Part shown: piece by piece, positions 51,519-60,161 of the stretch | How the letters are laid out: each line of letters starts with the position of its first letter | How positions within the stretch are numbered: the first letter of the stretch is position 1 | NCBI GenBank assembly: GCA_002360635.1 | Contig: DEQW01000004.1 | Span: 1 to 64,000 of the forward strand | Origin: Flavobacteriaceae bacterium UBA3356 | GTDB lineage: Bacteria > Bacteroidota > Bacteroidia > Flavobacteriales > Flavobacteriaceae | Length of the DNA: 64,000 bases | Direction: 5' to 3' | Made by a program: the position numbers and the translations under genes | Notes under the pieces: model-generated | The model's input: only the letters and a program-made list of their open reading frames with translations | Told to the model about the DNA's origin: nothing | Database searches by the model: none

Positions 51519-52106
51519 ATGATTGACGAAGCAATTTTATTGGATTACCAAGCAGAAGTGATTGAATACTCAGTGGGCGACGTGATTTTTTCTGAGAATC
51601 AACGGGCTTTATTCTATTTTCAAGTGCAACAGGGAGAAGTGAAAATGTACAACCTCAACGAAGATGGAAAAGAGTTTGTACAAGGTATGTTTACCAATGG
51701 GGAAAGCTTTGGCGAGCCACCTTTGTTTGGTGAATTTAAGTATCCTGCCTCAGCTATTGCTATTAGCGATGTGAGCATTATTAAGCTAGCTAAGGAAGCT
51801 TTTTTTTCGCTACTGAAAGAGCATTTTGAAATCCACTTGCACATGACAGCAACACTTTCACGCAGGTTGAGCTACAAAGCTATGATGATGAAAGAAATAT
51901 CGGTGTTTCCACCAGAACACCGTGTATTGACCGTGATCGATTTTTTAAAACTGAAAGACGGGAATCCCCCAAACTTTCAAGTAGACCTTACACGACAACA
52001 AATAGCAGATTTAATTGGGCTACGGGTAGAAACGGTTATCAGGGCTGTAAAAAAGCTGGAAGAAGATGAAGAAATTAAAATAATCAACCGAAAAATACAT
52101 CGGTAA
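51519..52106 (+). CDS. Crp/Fnr-family transcription regulator
   Basis: 195 aa. Cyclic-nucleotide-binding-like jelly roll (residues about 15-120: FYFQVQQGEVKMYNLNEDGK; NGESFGEPPLFGEFKYPASA), dimer helix, then a winged helix with recognition helix RQQIADLIGLRVETVIRAVK. It has no N-terminal cysteine cluster, so it is not a 4Fe-4S Fnr; it may bind a nucleotide or haem. It is divergent from the truncated haemoglobin operon, a likely target. The C-terminus ends shortly after the recognition helix, as usual for this subgroup. Confidence 0.88.
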   Translation: MIDEAILLDYQAEVIEYSVGDVIFSENQRALFYFQVQQGEVKMYNLNEDGKEFVQGMFTNGESFGEPPLFGEFKYPASAIAISDVSIIKLAKEAFFSLLKEHFEIHLHMTATLSRRLSYKAMMMKEISVFPPEHRVLTVIDFLKLKDGNPPNFQVDLTRQQIADLIGLRVETVIRAVKKLEEDEEIKIINRKIHR

Positions 52107-52135
52107 AAAATCAAAAAGTTAGTACCTTCGGCAGT

Positions 52136-52894
52136 ATGTTACACGTAGTTATTTTAGGATTTGGCAACATTGGAAGCAATTTATGTAATGCTTTATATAA
52201 TTCATCGCAAGTTTCAGTAATTCAAATATTTAGTAGAAATTTAATTACACTGCCTAACAACCTAAAATCCATTTCGGTTACTTCAAATATTTCAGAAATT
52301 AAAGAGGCCGATGTTTATATCATTGCCATTCCAGATGATGCGATTGCCGACTTCTCTGCAACCTTACCATTTAATGATAAATTGGTGGTGCACACTTCAG
52401 GAAGCGTGCCTATGCAAGCAATTGATGAGAAGAATAGAAAAGGGGTATTTTATCCGTTACAAACCTTCACCAAAAACAATTTGGTCGATTTTTCTGAAAT
52501 CCCTATTTGTATTGAAGCTGAAGAACAAACCGATTTAAAGTTGCTTAAAAAATTAGGTGAAAGCATTTCAAAGAATGTGACAGAGGTTTCTTCTGAAGAC
52601 AGGAAGACACTTCACCTTGCCGCAGTGTTTGTAAACAACTTTGTAAATCACATGTATCACATTTCTGAAGATATTTTAAAGGAAAGCAATCTAGATTTTA
52701 AATTATTGAAACCCCTTATCGCCGAAACAGCAAACAAAATAAAAGGTTTATCGCCAGAACAAGCCCAGACTGGCCCTGCTAAACGGAACGACCTAAAAAC
52801 AATTGAAAATCATTTACATTTGCTTAAGGATAGTCCGTATAAGGAGGTTTATAAGCAAATGACGGAAGCAATTAAGAAAGAATATTTAGAATAA
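52136..52894 (+). CDS. Rossmann-fold DUF2520 protein
   Basis: 252 aa. N-terminal NAD(P)-binding Rossmann domain (HVVILGFGNIGSNLCNALYN, GxGxxG-type), then a helical C-terminal DUF2520 domain with HLAAVFVNNFVNHMYHISED and LLKPLIAETANKIKGLSPEQ and the GPAKRNDLKTIENHL block. Resembles 6-phosphogluconate-dehydrogenase-like/ketopantoate-reductase-like proteins; the substrate is unknown. In line on the plus strand with the lipoprotein and KdsC-like genes. Confidence 0.85.
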   Translation: MLHVVILGFGNIGSNLCNALYNSSQVSVIQIFSRNLITLPNNLKSISVTSNISEIKEADVYIIAIPDDAIADFSATLPFNDKLVVHTSGSVPMQAIDEKNRKGVFYPLQTFTKNNLVDFSEIPICIEAEEQTDLKLLKKLGESISKNVTEVSSEDRKTLHLAAVFVNNFVNHMYHISEDILKESNLDFKLLKPLIAETANKIKGLSPEQAQTGPAKRNDLKTIENHLHLLKDSPYKEVYKQMTEAIKKEYLE

Positions 52895-52906
52895 AAAATA
52901 GCGCAA

Positions 52907-53479
52907 ATGAAAAAAATTATATTTTTCTTTTTTATAGTTTCAATAGTAAGTTGTGGACGGCCTTTTTACACTAACAGCAATTATTTTAATTGTGCCAAAA
53001 ACAATACATACGAAGCCAATACAGATAAAAAGCAATTAATCTATGCGATTTTGGAAAGAGCCGTAGTTTCTAAGAAAGACATTCCCGATTACCAACTTAT
53101 TTCAAATAAGAATAAAATTTACATAAACAATGTTTCCTATACTAGGTTCTTTGGAGGTATGACAAAGCCTAATGAAAGTCAAGTATTTGTTTCGGAAATT
53201 CCCAGTACAATAGGCGACGTCCAGTTTTGTTTAAAATCAGAATCTGAACTACAAGCTATTGCCAACAAAACTGACGATTTTCTATATTTGACTTTAGGAA
53301 GCATTAAAATAACAGATGAAACGGCTAAAATAGGACTTTCTAATAGTTGGATTGTAAAAAAAAGAAACAAAGGGAAGTATGTGATGATGAGCGGCGGGGG
53401 TTATATATTAACATTTAAAAAAGTAAATGGAGAATGGGTTTTTGACGAAACGAAGCCTGTGCATTCTTGGATTTCATAA
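52907..53479 (+). CDS. lipoprotein of unknown function, 190 aa
   Basis: Lipobox VSCG at residues 15-18 (FFFIVSIVSCGRPFYT). The mature domain has KKDIPDYQLISNKNKIYINN and a C-terminal beta-meander (YVMMSGGGYILTFKKVNGEW). No named family. It sits between the DUF2520 gene and the KdsC-like gene and is followed by a REP-like element at about 53535-53572. The surrounding genes look like a conserved series, so this lipoprotein may be an insertion in it. Confidence 0.6.
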   Translation: MKKIIFFFFIVSIVSCGRPFYTNSNYFNCAKNNTYEANTDKKQLIYAILERAVVSKKDIPDYQLISNKNKIYINNVSYTRFFGGMTKPNESQVFVSEIPSTIGDVQFCLKSESELQAIANKTDDFLYLTLGSIKITDETAKIGLSNSWIVKKRNKGKYVMMSGGGYILTFKKVNGEWVFDETKPVHSWIS

Positions 53480-53534
53480 AAAAGAACGTATATAAGCATA
53501 TTATTAATTAAAGAGACCCCTGCCGAAGTTTATA

Positions 53535-53572
53535 TTGAGCCCTTAGACAAGCTCAGGACAGGCTGGGTCGAA
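53535..53572. repeat. REP-like element
   Basis: TTGAGCCCTTAGACAAGCTC then AGGACAGGCTGGGTCG contains the stem TGAGC..GCTCA and the motif GACAAGCTCAGGACAGGC, which recurs as a short intergenic repeat in many bacteria. GC-rich against its surroundings. Copies elsewhere in the genome would prove it. Confidence 0.45.
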
Positions 53573-53588
53573 ATACAGGAAATTACAC

Positions 53589-54122
53589 ATGGAAAAAAGC
53601 TATAAAGAATACCTTAACCAAATTACCACCTTTATTTTTGATGTAGATGGTGTCCTTACCGATGGTTCCATTAGCATCACCACCGAAGGCGAAATGTATC
53701 GTACCATGCACACCAAAGACGGTTTTGCGCTAAAAACGGCACTAAAGAAAGGGTTTAACGTGTGCATCATTAGTGGTGGCACCAATGAAGGCGTGCGCGC
53801 GCGGTTACGTGGACTTGGTATTACCGATATTTATCTTGGTGCTCACCACAAGACCGATACAATGGACGAATATCTGGATGTGTACGATATTAAACCCGAA
53901 AATGTACTTTTTATGGGAGATGATATTCCTGATCTCTACGTTATGCAACAAATAGGCTTACCGTGTTGTCCGCAAGATGCCGTGCCGGAGATTAAGGCGA
54001 TTTCAAAATATGTATCTCATAAAAAAGGTGGAAAAGGGTGTGTTCGCGATGTCATTGAGCAAGTACTTAAAGTACAGGGCAAATGGATCAAGAAAGAAAA
54101 TGCAAGTGCGAAGTACGATTAG
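53589..54122 (+). CDS. HAD-superfamily phosphatase, KdsC-like
   Basis: 177 aa, KdsC length. KDO-8-phosphate phosphatase family, a HAD-IIIA tetramer without cap. Nucleophile motif FDVDGVLTDGSI (D18, D20), motif II IISGGTNEG, motif III and metal region LFMGDDIPDL. KdsC makes KDO for lipopolysaccharide from KDO-8-P; related phosphatases act on other sugar acids. Overlaps nothing; 12 bp before the UbiA-like gene and 27 codons after a REP-like element, in a run that also contains Maf. Confidence 0.88.
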   Translation: MEKSYKEYLNQITTFIFDVDGVLTDGSISITTEGEMYRTMHTKDGFALKTALKKGFNVCIISGGTNEGVRARLRGLGITDIYLGAHHKTDTMDEYLDVYDIKPENVLFMGDDIPDLYVMQQIGLPCCPQDAVPEIKAISKYVSHKKGGKGCVRDVIEQVLKVQGKWIKKENASAKYD

Positions 54123-54134
54123 TAAATAGAGGCT

Positions 54135-55052
54135 TTGTTGTTGAATTACTTAAAACTCACCCGACCTATAAACCTACTGTTAATCGCATTGGTTCAAGTG
54201 CTAATTAAATATAGCCTTTTTGAACCTTTCGACGCAGTCACTTCGCTATCCAATTTACATTTTTCACTATTAGTAATTGCCACGGTTTGTATTGCGGCAG
54301 GTGGTAATATTATCAATGATATCTACGATGCCGAAGTTGACCGTATCAATAAACCGAAAAAAGTGATTGTAGGTAAAGCTATTTCAGAACGGAATGCAAG
54401 CACGCTTTACGTTATGCTCACTACCGTAGGAGTAGGTATCGGGTTTTATCTCGCCAATACCATAGGTAAACCTGTATATACAACGCTTTTCATCAGTATT
54501 GCTGCATTATTATATCTCTATGCCACGTATCTTAAAACCATTTTACTTGCGGGTACGGTTTTAGTATCTATCTTGGTCGCAATGAGTATTATTATAGTTG
54601 GCCTTTTTGATCTTGTTCCGGTTATAAACCTCAGCAATCAGGCTTCCCAATGGGATGTGTTTAAAATAAGCTTAGAGTATGCCCTGTTCGCTTTTATCCT
54701 GAATTTCATTCGTGAATTGGTAAAAGACCTACAAGACATTAATGGTGATAAAAATGGTGGTAAAAGTACTCTTCCTATTGCCATTGGCAGAAGCCGCGTC
54801 ACTACAGTTGTATTTGCTTTAGGAGCCATTACAACCCTTTCTGTTATTGCTTACATGTATGTTTTCTTATACGCTTACACCTCAGCAATTTTATATTTTC
54901 TGTTTTTAGTAGTCGCACCGCTTCTATTCTTTTGTATCAAGTCTTTTGAAGCTGAAAAAACCAAACACTACGCTCTTTTGTCCCTCCTTTTAAAAATTAT
55001 CATGTTCACAGGAATGTGCTCTATGATGTTATATCCTTTTGTAATTTTATAG
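54135..55052 (+). CDS. UbiA-family prenyltransferase (geranylgeranylglycerol-phosphate-type)
   Basis: 305 aa, about nine membrane helices. Both aspartate-rich motifs are present: NIINDIYDAEVDRINKPKK (N61 D62 xx D65 xxx D69) and LQDINGDKNGGKSTLP. They bind the prenyl diphosphate through Mg2+. Starts with TTG at 54135 (next residues LLNYLKLTRPINLL). The closest family by sequence style is the archaeal-like geranylgeranylglycerol phosphate synthase branch in Bacteroidota, but aromatic prenyl acceptors (menaquinone) cannot be excluded. 12 bp after the KdsC-like gene. Confidence 0.85.
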   Translation: MLLNYLKLTRPINLLLIALVQVLIKYSLFEPFDAVTSLSNLHFSLLVIATVCIAAGGNIINDIYDAEVDRINKPKKVIVGKAISERNASTLYVMLTTVGVGIGFYLANTIGKPVYTTLFISIAALLYLYATYLKTILLAGTVLVSILVAMSIIIVGLFDLVPVINLSNQASQWDVFKISLEYALFAFILNFIRELVKDLQDINGDKNGGKSTLPIAIGRSRVTTVVFALGAITTLSVIAYMYVFLYAYTSAILYFLFLVVAPLLFFCIKSFEAEKTKHYALLSLLLKIIMFTGMCSMMLYPFVIL

Positions 55053-55199
55053 CTTTATTAAAAGAAATGAGAAGCTAGAAGTTAGAAACTAGATAGAGGA
55101 TGCTAAATTTATGTTACAAGTAAGTTTTACCTATTTCATTAATTACTTAATAACTAATAAAACTCATTTCTCAAATCTCAATACTGAATACTATAATCT

Positions 55200-55787
55200 A
55201 TGCTACAACAAAAACTAATCAACCACAATATCATTCTCGCATCAGGGTCGCCAAGACGACAAAATTTTTTTAAAGAACTGGGAATTCCCTTTACTGTTGA
55301 CGTGCGCAAAGTGATTGAAAAATTTCCAGCTGAATTAAAAGGAACCGAAATCACCGACTATTTAGCACAGCTTAAAGCTTCGATGTTTAAAGAACTTTCT
55401 GAAAATGATATACTTATTACCAGCGACACCATCGTTTGGAAAGAAGGAACAGCCATGGAAAAACCCAAAGATGCTGCTCATGCTAAAGAAATGTTGGCCG
55501 ATTTAAGCGGTAAGTTTCACGAAGTGATTACATCGGTATGTTTTACGGGGGCTGACTTTCAAAAAACGGTCAATGAAACTACTAAAGTTTGGTTTTCAGA
55601 GCTTTCCGAAGAAGAAATTAATTATTATGTCGATACCTATCAGCCTTTTGATAAAGCAGGCGCCTATGGTATTCAGGAATGGATTGGGTATATTGGTATT
55701 GATAAAATTGAAGGTTCTTTTTTTAACGTTGTAGGCTTACCAACACGATTGGTTTATAAAACCCTCATAGCGCTTACTTCAAAATAA
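55200..55787 (+). CDS. maf: Maf-like nucleoside triphosphate pyrophosphatase
   Basis: 195 aa. House-cleaning enzyme hydrolysing non-canonical NTPs to NMP and PPi. Maf signature IILASGSPRRQNFFKELG near the N-terminus, ITSDTIVWKEG and KAGAYGIQEWIGYIGIDKI later, all of which line the active site. GDE-type loop (NVVGLPTRLV) is intact. It belongs to the plus-strand run DUF2520-KdsC-UbiA-Maf. 147 bp after the UbiA gene with several short direct repeats of the form GAAGYTAGAA in the gap. Confidence 0.9.
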   Translation: MLQQKLINHNIILASGSPRRQNFFKELGIPFTVDVRKVIEKFPAELKGTEITDYLAQLKASMFKELSENDILITSDTIVWKEGTAMEKPKDAAHAKEMLADLSGKFHEVITSVCFTGADFQKTVNETTKVWFSELSEEEINYYVDTYQPFDKAGAYGIQEWIGYIGIDKIEGSFFNVVGLPTRLVYKTLIALTSK

Positions 55788-55830
55788 TGAAAGTACTTTT
55801 GTTTTTCTATACCTTTACGTATAAATTATA

Positions 55831-56781
55831 ATGATGCATAAAATTGGTATTTCCCTTATTTATAAAATCGTTCTTCTAGTAAGCATTGCTGTTGCGAGCT
55901 TTTCTTGCAAAGAATCGGAACATAACCTAATCCCAAATAGTAATACGGAAGCAACCGACTCTGTTACGGGCAACCGTCAATTACCAGAGCAATTTAAAAA
56001 CTACTGGTATGCTGGCAAGGCAGAGCTTACTTCTTATGAGCTTATGCAAGAACGCTATGGTGAAATCCGTCAAGGGACGGCTGTAACCATATTCGTTACC
56101 GAAGACTTTCTGCCCGATGCCCAAGTAAAAGCCAATACGCAATCTGAAGAAAATGTTTCGGTATTAAAGCTGAATAAAACCAAGAAGTTTACAACTGGTA
56201 TTTATCCATATTCTATAATGACGAGTACCTTTAACCCTATACAAACGCCTAAACACGCACTTAAAATTAGCAACTCGGTACAAGAATGGTGCGGACAAGT
56301 ATACATGCAACTTAATAACCGAGAAAAATTCAATATTATTTCTCATTCCTATTTTGAAGGGGAGGCCGATCAAGAGCTTACACTTAATAAAACTTGGCTG
56401 GAAGACGAACTGTGGAACTTAGTTAGAATCAACCCAGAAGAATTACCTACCGGAGATATGGAAGTAGTACCCTCATTCGAATTTATCAGGTTACGCCACA
56501 AAGAAATTAAAGCCTATCGTGCTCATGCCAATATTAAACAAGGCGATTCCCTTTCCGTATATTCGTTACATTACCCAATGTTAGAACGAGAACTTATCAT
56601 CTATTTTAATAGTGATTTCCCTTATGAAATTGAAAAATGGGAAGAAACCAATGGTACTGCCCCTAATGATAGTACTCGCTTAAAAACCACTGCCCATAAA
56701 ATAAAACGCATTCGTAATGACTATTGGAACTTGAACCGAAATAAAGATACCGGCCTGCGCGATACCTTAGGCCTTAAATAA
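55831..56781 (+). CDS. lipoprotein of unknown function, 316 aa
   Basis: Lipobox AVASFSC (Cys about 26). The mature protein starts SKESEHN and has PEQFKNYWYAGKAELTSYEL, KFTTGIYPYSIMTSTFNPIQ and VPSFEFIRLRHKEIKAYRAH, a soluble mixed alpha/beta domain with no motif I can name. It follows Maf by 43 bp and precedes a MscS-like channel by 7 bp, so its transcript continues downstream. The function is unclear. Confidence 0.65.
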   Translation: MMHKIGISLIYKIVLLVSIAVASFSCKESEHNLIPNSNTEATDSVTGNRQLPEQFKNYWYAGKAELTSYELMQERYGEIRQGTAVTIFVTEDFLPDAQVKANTQSEENVSVLKLNKTKKFTTGIYPYSIMTSTFNPIQTPKHALKISNSVQEWCGQVYMQLNNREKFNIISHSYFEGEADQELTLNKTWLEDELWNLVRINPEELPTGDMEVVPSFEFIRLRHKEIKAYRAHANIKQGDSLSVYSLHYPMLERELIIYFNSDFPYEIEKWEETNGTAPNDSTRLKTTAHKIKRIRNDYWNLNRNKDTGLRDTLGLK

Positions 56782-56788
56782 TATTTAT

Positions 56789-57358
56789 ATGAATATCGAA
56801 TTGTATTTCCCTCAAATACTAAAGTCTATTTTTGTCATACTCCTTTTTTTAGTATTACGCTATATGGCCATTAGTGTTATTAAGCGATACGCCAATAAAT
56901 TTGAAAGGCTAGAGCATCGTACTGGATTGATTATGAAACACGTAAATTTTACGATTATTTTTAGTATTGTGCTTTGTTTAATTTTAATATGGGGTGTAGA
57001 AATTAAAGACCTGGGGTTGGTTATGTCCTCTGTATTTGCGGTTATTGGAGTTGGTTTTTTTGCCCAATGGTCTATCTTAAGCAACATTACTAGTGGAGTG
57101 ATTATGTTTTTCACCTTTCCTTATAAAATAGGAGATTATATTAAGATTCACGATAAAGAATTTCCGTATGAAGGGATGATAGAGGATATTAAAAGTTTTC
57201 ACGTGATGGTTCGTACTAAAGAAAACGAGCTCATTACCTACCCCAACAGTATGATGCTTCAAAAAGGAGTGACAGTAATTAAAGCCGATGACTATCACGA
57301 CATGGTCGATCAAGAAGAAGAACACGATAAAAACCTTACGGAGCACGGAACCGACTAA
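56789..57358 (+). CDS. MscS-family mechanosensitive channel, short form
   Basis: 189 aa. Three helices: SIFVILLFLVLRYMAISVI, FTIIFSIVLCLILIWGVEI and the pore-lining GLVMSSVFAVIGVGFFAQWS with LSNITSGVIMFFTFPYKIGD. The beta domain of MscS follows (PYEGMIEDIKSFHVMVRT, NELITYPNSMMLQ), then an acidic tail. The C-terminal alpha/beta vestibule domain of E. coli MscS is missing, which makes this a minimal channel. Releases solutes on hypo-osmotic shock. 7 bp after the lipoprotein gene. Confidence 0.85.
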   Translation: MNIELYFPQILKSIFVILLFLVLRYMAISVIKRYANKFERLEHRTGLIMKHVNFTIIFSIVLCLILIWGVEIKDLGLVMSSVFAVIGVGFFAQWSILSNITSGVIMFFTFPYKIGDYIKIHDKEFPYEGMIEDIKSFHVMVRTKENELITYPNSMMLQKGVTVIKADDYHDMVDQEEEHDKNLTEHGTD

Positions 57359-57520
57359 TTGCCTCGATCGCTTTTAAACTGTATCGTTTTAGCGGAATTA
57401 ATCTAAATAAACAGTACAGTGAATCCCTCTTATTTACTATATCATCTATTTTCTTTTTTCTTTCAGCAAAGCGATCTTTCTTCTTTGTAAATACACTACT
57501 TTTTTCACTATATAATTTGG

Positions 57521-57528
57521 TATCTTTG
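57521..57528 (+). promoter_or_regulatory. -7 element TATCTTTG upstream of the PIG-L gene
   Basis: Perfect TAnnTTTG, 30 bp before the ATG at 57559. A coding frame open from 57517 runs through this element, another reason to reject the longer start. Confidence 0.5.
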
Positions 57529-57558
57529 ATTCTTTCAGAAAAAAATACACCAAATTCT

Positions 57559-60048
57559 ATGCGCAACATTTTTACCGTACTGCTTCTGTTAAGTATCAGT
57601 GCAACCGCCTGCTTCTCTCAACAACCTCAAAAACCAACTGCTTCTGAAATTTACCACGACCTACAGCAACTCAATTTCCTTGGGTCGGCTATGTACATTG
57701 CAGCACATCCCGATGATGAAAATACCCGCTTGATTTCTTATTTGGTAAATGATGTTCACGTGCGTACAGCGTATCTATCCTTAACCCGGGGTGACGGGGG
57801 GCAAAACTTAGTTGGTCCTGAGATTCGTGAGTTGCTTGGTGTAATTCGAACCCAAGAATTATTGGCGGCACGTCGTACCGATGGCGGACTGCAGTTATTT
57901 ACCCGTGCCAATGACTTTGGATATTCCAAGACCCCAGAGGAGACATTGGCTATTTGGAACAAAGAAGAAGTGTTGAGCGACGTGGTACGCGCCATTCGAA
58001 AATTTAAACCCGATGTTATTATCAACCGCTTCGATCACCGCAGTCCAGGTTCTACTCACGGGCACCACACCTCATCTGCTATGTTAAGTGTAGAGGCATT
58101 CGATTTGGTAAACAATCCTAACAGCTATCCTGAAACTGCTAATACATTTGGTACGTGGCAGCCTAAACGGTTGTTTTTCAACACAAGTTGGTGGTTCTAC
58201 GGAAGCCAAGAAAAGTTTGAACAAGCAGACAAAACCAATTTAGTAGAAGTACAGACCGGAAGCTATTTTCCTTCATTGGGCTTGTCTAACGGAGAGATTG
58301 CTTCCTTAAGCCGAAGCATGCATAAGTCTCAGGGGTTTGGTAGTACGGGTACCCGCGGAAACCAAAATGAATGGCTGGAATTCTTAAAAGGTGATTTTAA
58401 AGAAGGAAACAATAACTTATTTGAAGGCATTGACACCTCTTGGTCGCGTATTGAAGGCGGCGAAACTATAGGTGGCATTCTATATCCACTGGAAGATAAT
58501 TTCGATTTTAAAGACCCCTCCAGAATGCTCCGTCCCTTGCTACAAGCTTATGAATTGGTCAAAAATATTGAAGACGACCATTGGCGAACCATAAAAACAA
58601 AACAACTGGAACAGTTGATTATCGACTGTGGCGGTATTTTTGTTGAGGCAGTCGCCCAGAGCAATTCCATTATACCTGGTGAAAAATACAATGCCAACTT
58701 TGAAGCCATAAACCGGAGCAACTTCCCTATAACGTTAGCGTCTATTAACTATCCTTCAGGAAAGACAATTGTAGCCGAGAACAAAACCTTGGCTCCAAAT
58801 GAAAAACACACCCTAGAAGCCACTTTGTATTCTGAAAATGAAACAAACTCAGGTCCTTATTGGTTAAAGGAAAAAGGATCTTTAGGTATGTACAAGGCAC
58901 CCAAAGCAATAATAGGCGAACCGGAAACCCCAGCACCCGAACAAGTGATCTTTAATTTAAACTTGAGCGGCACCAAACTATCCATAAAACGAAATATTGT
59001 ATATAAATACAATGATCCAGTAAAAGGCGAAGTATATCAACCCTTAGAGGTATTACCAGAAGTAACTTCTAGCATTGCAGAAAAGGTATTAATCTTTTCT
59101 TCTAAGGATGAACGCTCAATTCCTGTAACTATAAAAGCTGGTCGTGATAATGTAAATGGCACAGTACAATTAAACCATCCTGACGGTTGGGAAGTAAAAC
59201 CTGCACAGCCTACCTTCAACATTGCTAAAAAGGGAGATGAGCAAACCATTGTGTTTACCGTAACACCACCTAAAGAACAAAGTGAAGGATATTTAAGACC
59301 CTTGGTATCTATGGGAGACGATTTTTTTGATAAGGAATTGATCACAATCGATTATGAGCATATCCCCTATCAGCGTGTGCTGCTTCCTTCCGAAGCAAAA
59401 GTGGTGCGTATTGATATCGAAAAGGAAGGCGAATCCATTGGGTACATCGAGGGTGCTGGCGATGCAATTCCGGAAAGCTTACGCCAAATTGGATATCAAG
59501 TCACCACCATTCCGCCTTCAACCATTACCTACGAAAACCTGAAAAAGTTTGATGCCGTAGTAGTAGGCATTAGAGCGTATAATACGGTGCCGGAATTGGC
59601 TTTTAAACAAGCGGCATTCAATAAATATGTACAAGAAGGAGGTACGTTGTTATTACAGTATAATACAAGTCATAGATTGGTAACTGAAGACATAGCGCCT
59701 TACTCCCTCTCCTTATCAAGAGACCGCGTTACCGATGAACTTAGTGATGTTACCTTTTTAGCACCTGAACATTCAGTATTAAATGAACCCAACGAAATTA
59801 CACAAGCCGACTTTACAGGTTGGGTGCAAGAGCGAGGGTTATATTTCCCTGACCAATGGGCCCCAAAGTTTGTCCCCATATTAGGAATGCACGACAAAGG
59901 TGCACCTGTAACCAAAGGCTCCCTATTGGTAGCCGAATATGGTAAGGGGTACTATATTTATACCGGCTTAAGTTTTTTTAGAGAGCTACCTGCCGGTGTG
60001 CCGGGTGCTTATCGCTTATTTGCTAACTTATTATCTTTAGGCAACTAA
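57559..60048 (+). CDS. PIG-L-family deacetylase with C-terminal ThuA/glutamine-amidotransferase-like domain
   Basis: 829 aa from the ATG at 57559. Signal peptide (FTVLLLLSISATACFSQQ). The N-terminal PIG-L/LmbE domain has the zinc motif AAHPDDENTRLI (H50, D52, D53, E54) and HGHHTSSAM near residue 183. Middle beta-sandwich domains follow (about 370-620). The C-terminal part (YIEGAGDAIPESLRQIGYQV; AVVVGIRAYNTVPELAFKQA) is a Rossmann-like ThuA/GATase fold without an obvious catalytic cysteine. It probably removes an N-acetyl group from a periplasmic glycan. 2 bp upstream of the 36-aa peptide and the symporter, so one operon. Confidence 0.85.
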   Translation: MRNIFTVLLLLSISATACFSQQPQKPTASEIYHDLQQLNFLGSAMYIAAHPDDENTRLISYLVNDVHVRTAYLSLTRGDGGQNLVGPEIRELLGVIRTQELLAARRTDGGLQLFTRANDFGYSKTPEETLAIWNKEEVLSDVVRAIRKFKPDVIINRFDHRSPGSTHGHHTSSAMLSVEAFDLVNNPNSYPETANTFGTWQPKRLFFNTSWWFYGSQEKFEQADKTNLVEVQTGSYFPSLGLSNGEIASLSRSMHKSQGFGSTGTRGNQNEWLEFLKGDFKEGNNNLFEGIDTSWSRIEGGETIGGILYPLEDNFDFKDPSRMLRPLLQAYELVKNIEDDHWRTIKTKQLEQLIIDCGGIFVEAVAQSNSIIPGEKYNANFEAINRSNFPITLASINYPSGKTIVAENKTLAPNEKHTLEATLYSENETNSGPYWLKEKGSLGMYKAPKAIIGEPETPAPEQVIFNLNLSGTKLSIKRNIVYKYNDPVKGEVYQPLEVLPEVTSSIAEKVLIFSSKDERSIPVTIKAGRDNVNGTVQLNHPDGWEVKPAQPTFNIAKKGDEQTIVFTVTPPKEQSEGYLRPLVSMGDDFFDKELITIDYEHIPYQRVLLPSEAKVVRIDIEKEGESIGYIEGAGDAIPESLRQIGYQVTTIPPSTITYENLKKFDAVVVGIRAYNTVPELAFKQAAFNKYVQEGGTLLLQYNTSHRLVTEDIAPYSLSLSRDRVTDELSDVTFLAPEHSVLNEPNEITQADFTGWVQERGLYFPDQWAPKFVPILGMHDKGAPVTKGSLLVAEYGKGYYIYTGLSFFRELPAGVPGAYRLFANLLSLGN

Positions 60049-60050
60049 TT

Positions 60051-60161
60051 ATGAATGATTCAACCAACAAACCGGTAAAAAAGTGGAGTTACGTAGCTGT
60101 GATCTTACTTAATGCGGTGTACATTATTTTGTTTTATTTTCTAATGCAAAGCTTTTCCTGA
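60051..60161 (+). CDS. 36-aa single-pass membrane peptide overlapping the symporter start
   Basis: ATG at 60051 to TGA at 60159-60161. MNDSTNKPVKKWSYVAVILL then a helix (NAVYIILFYFLMQSF). The stop overlaps the ATG of the symporter (TGATG, one base shared), a classic translational-coupling arrangement, and it starts 2 bp after the deacetylase stop. Placement strongly suggests a real gene: a small partner or assembly subunit of the transporter, as small peptides accompany some SSS symporters. Confidence 0.7.
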   Translation: MNDSTNKPVKKWSYVAVILLNAVYIILFYFLMQSFS

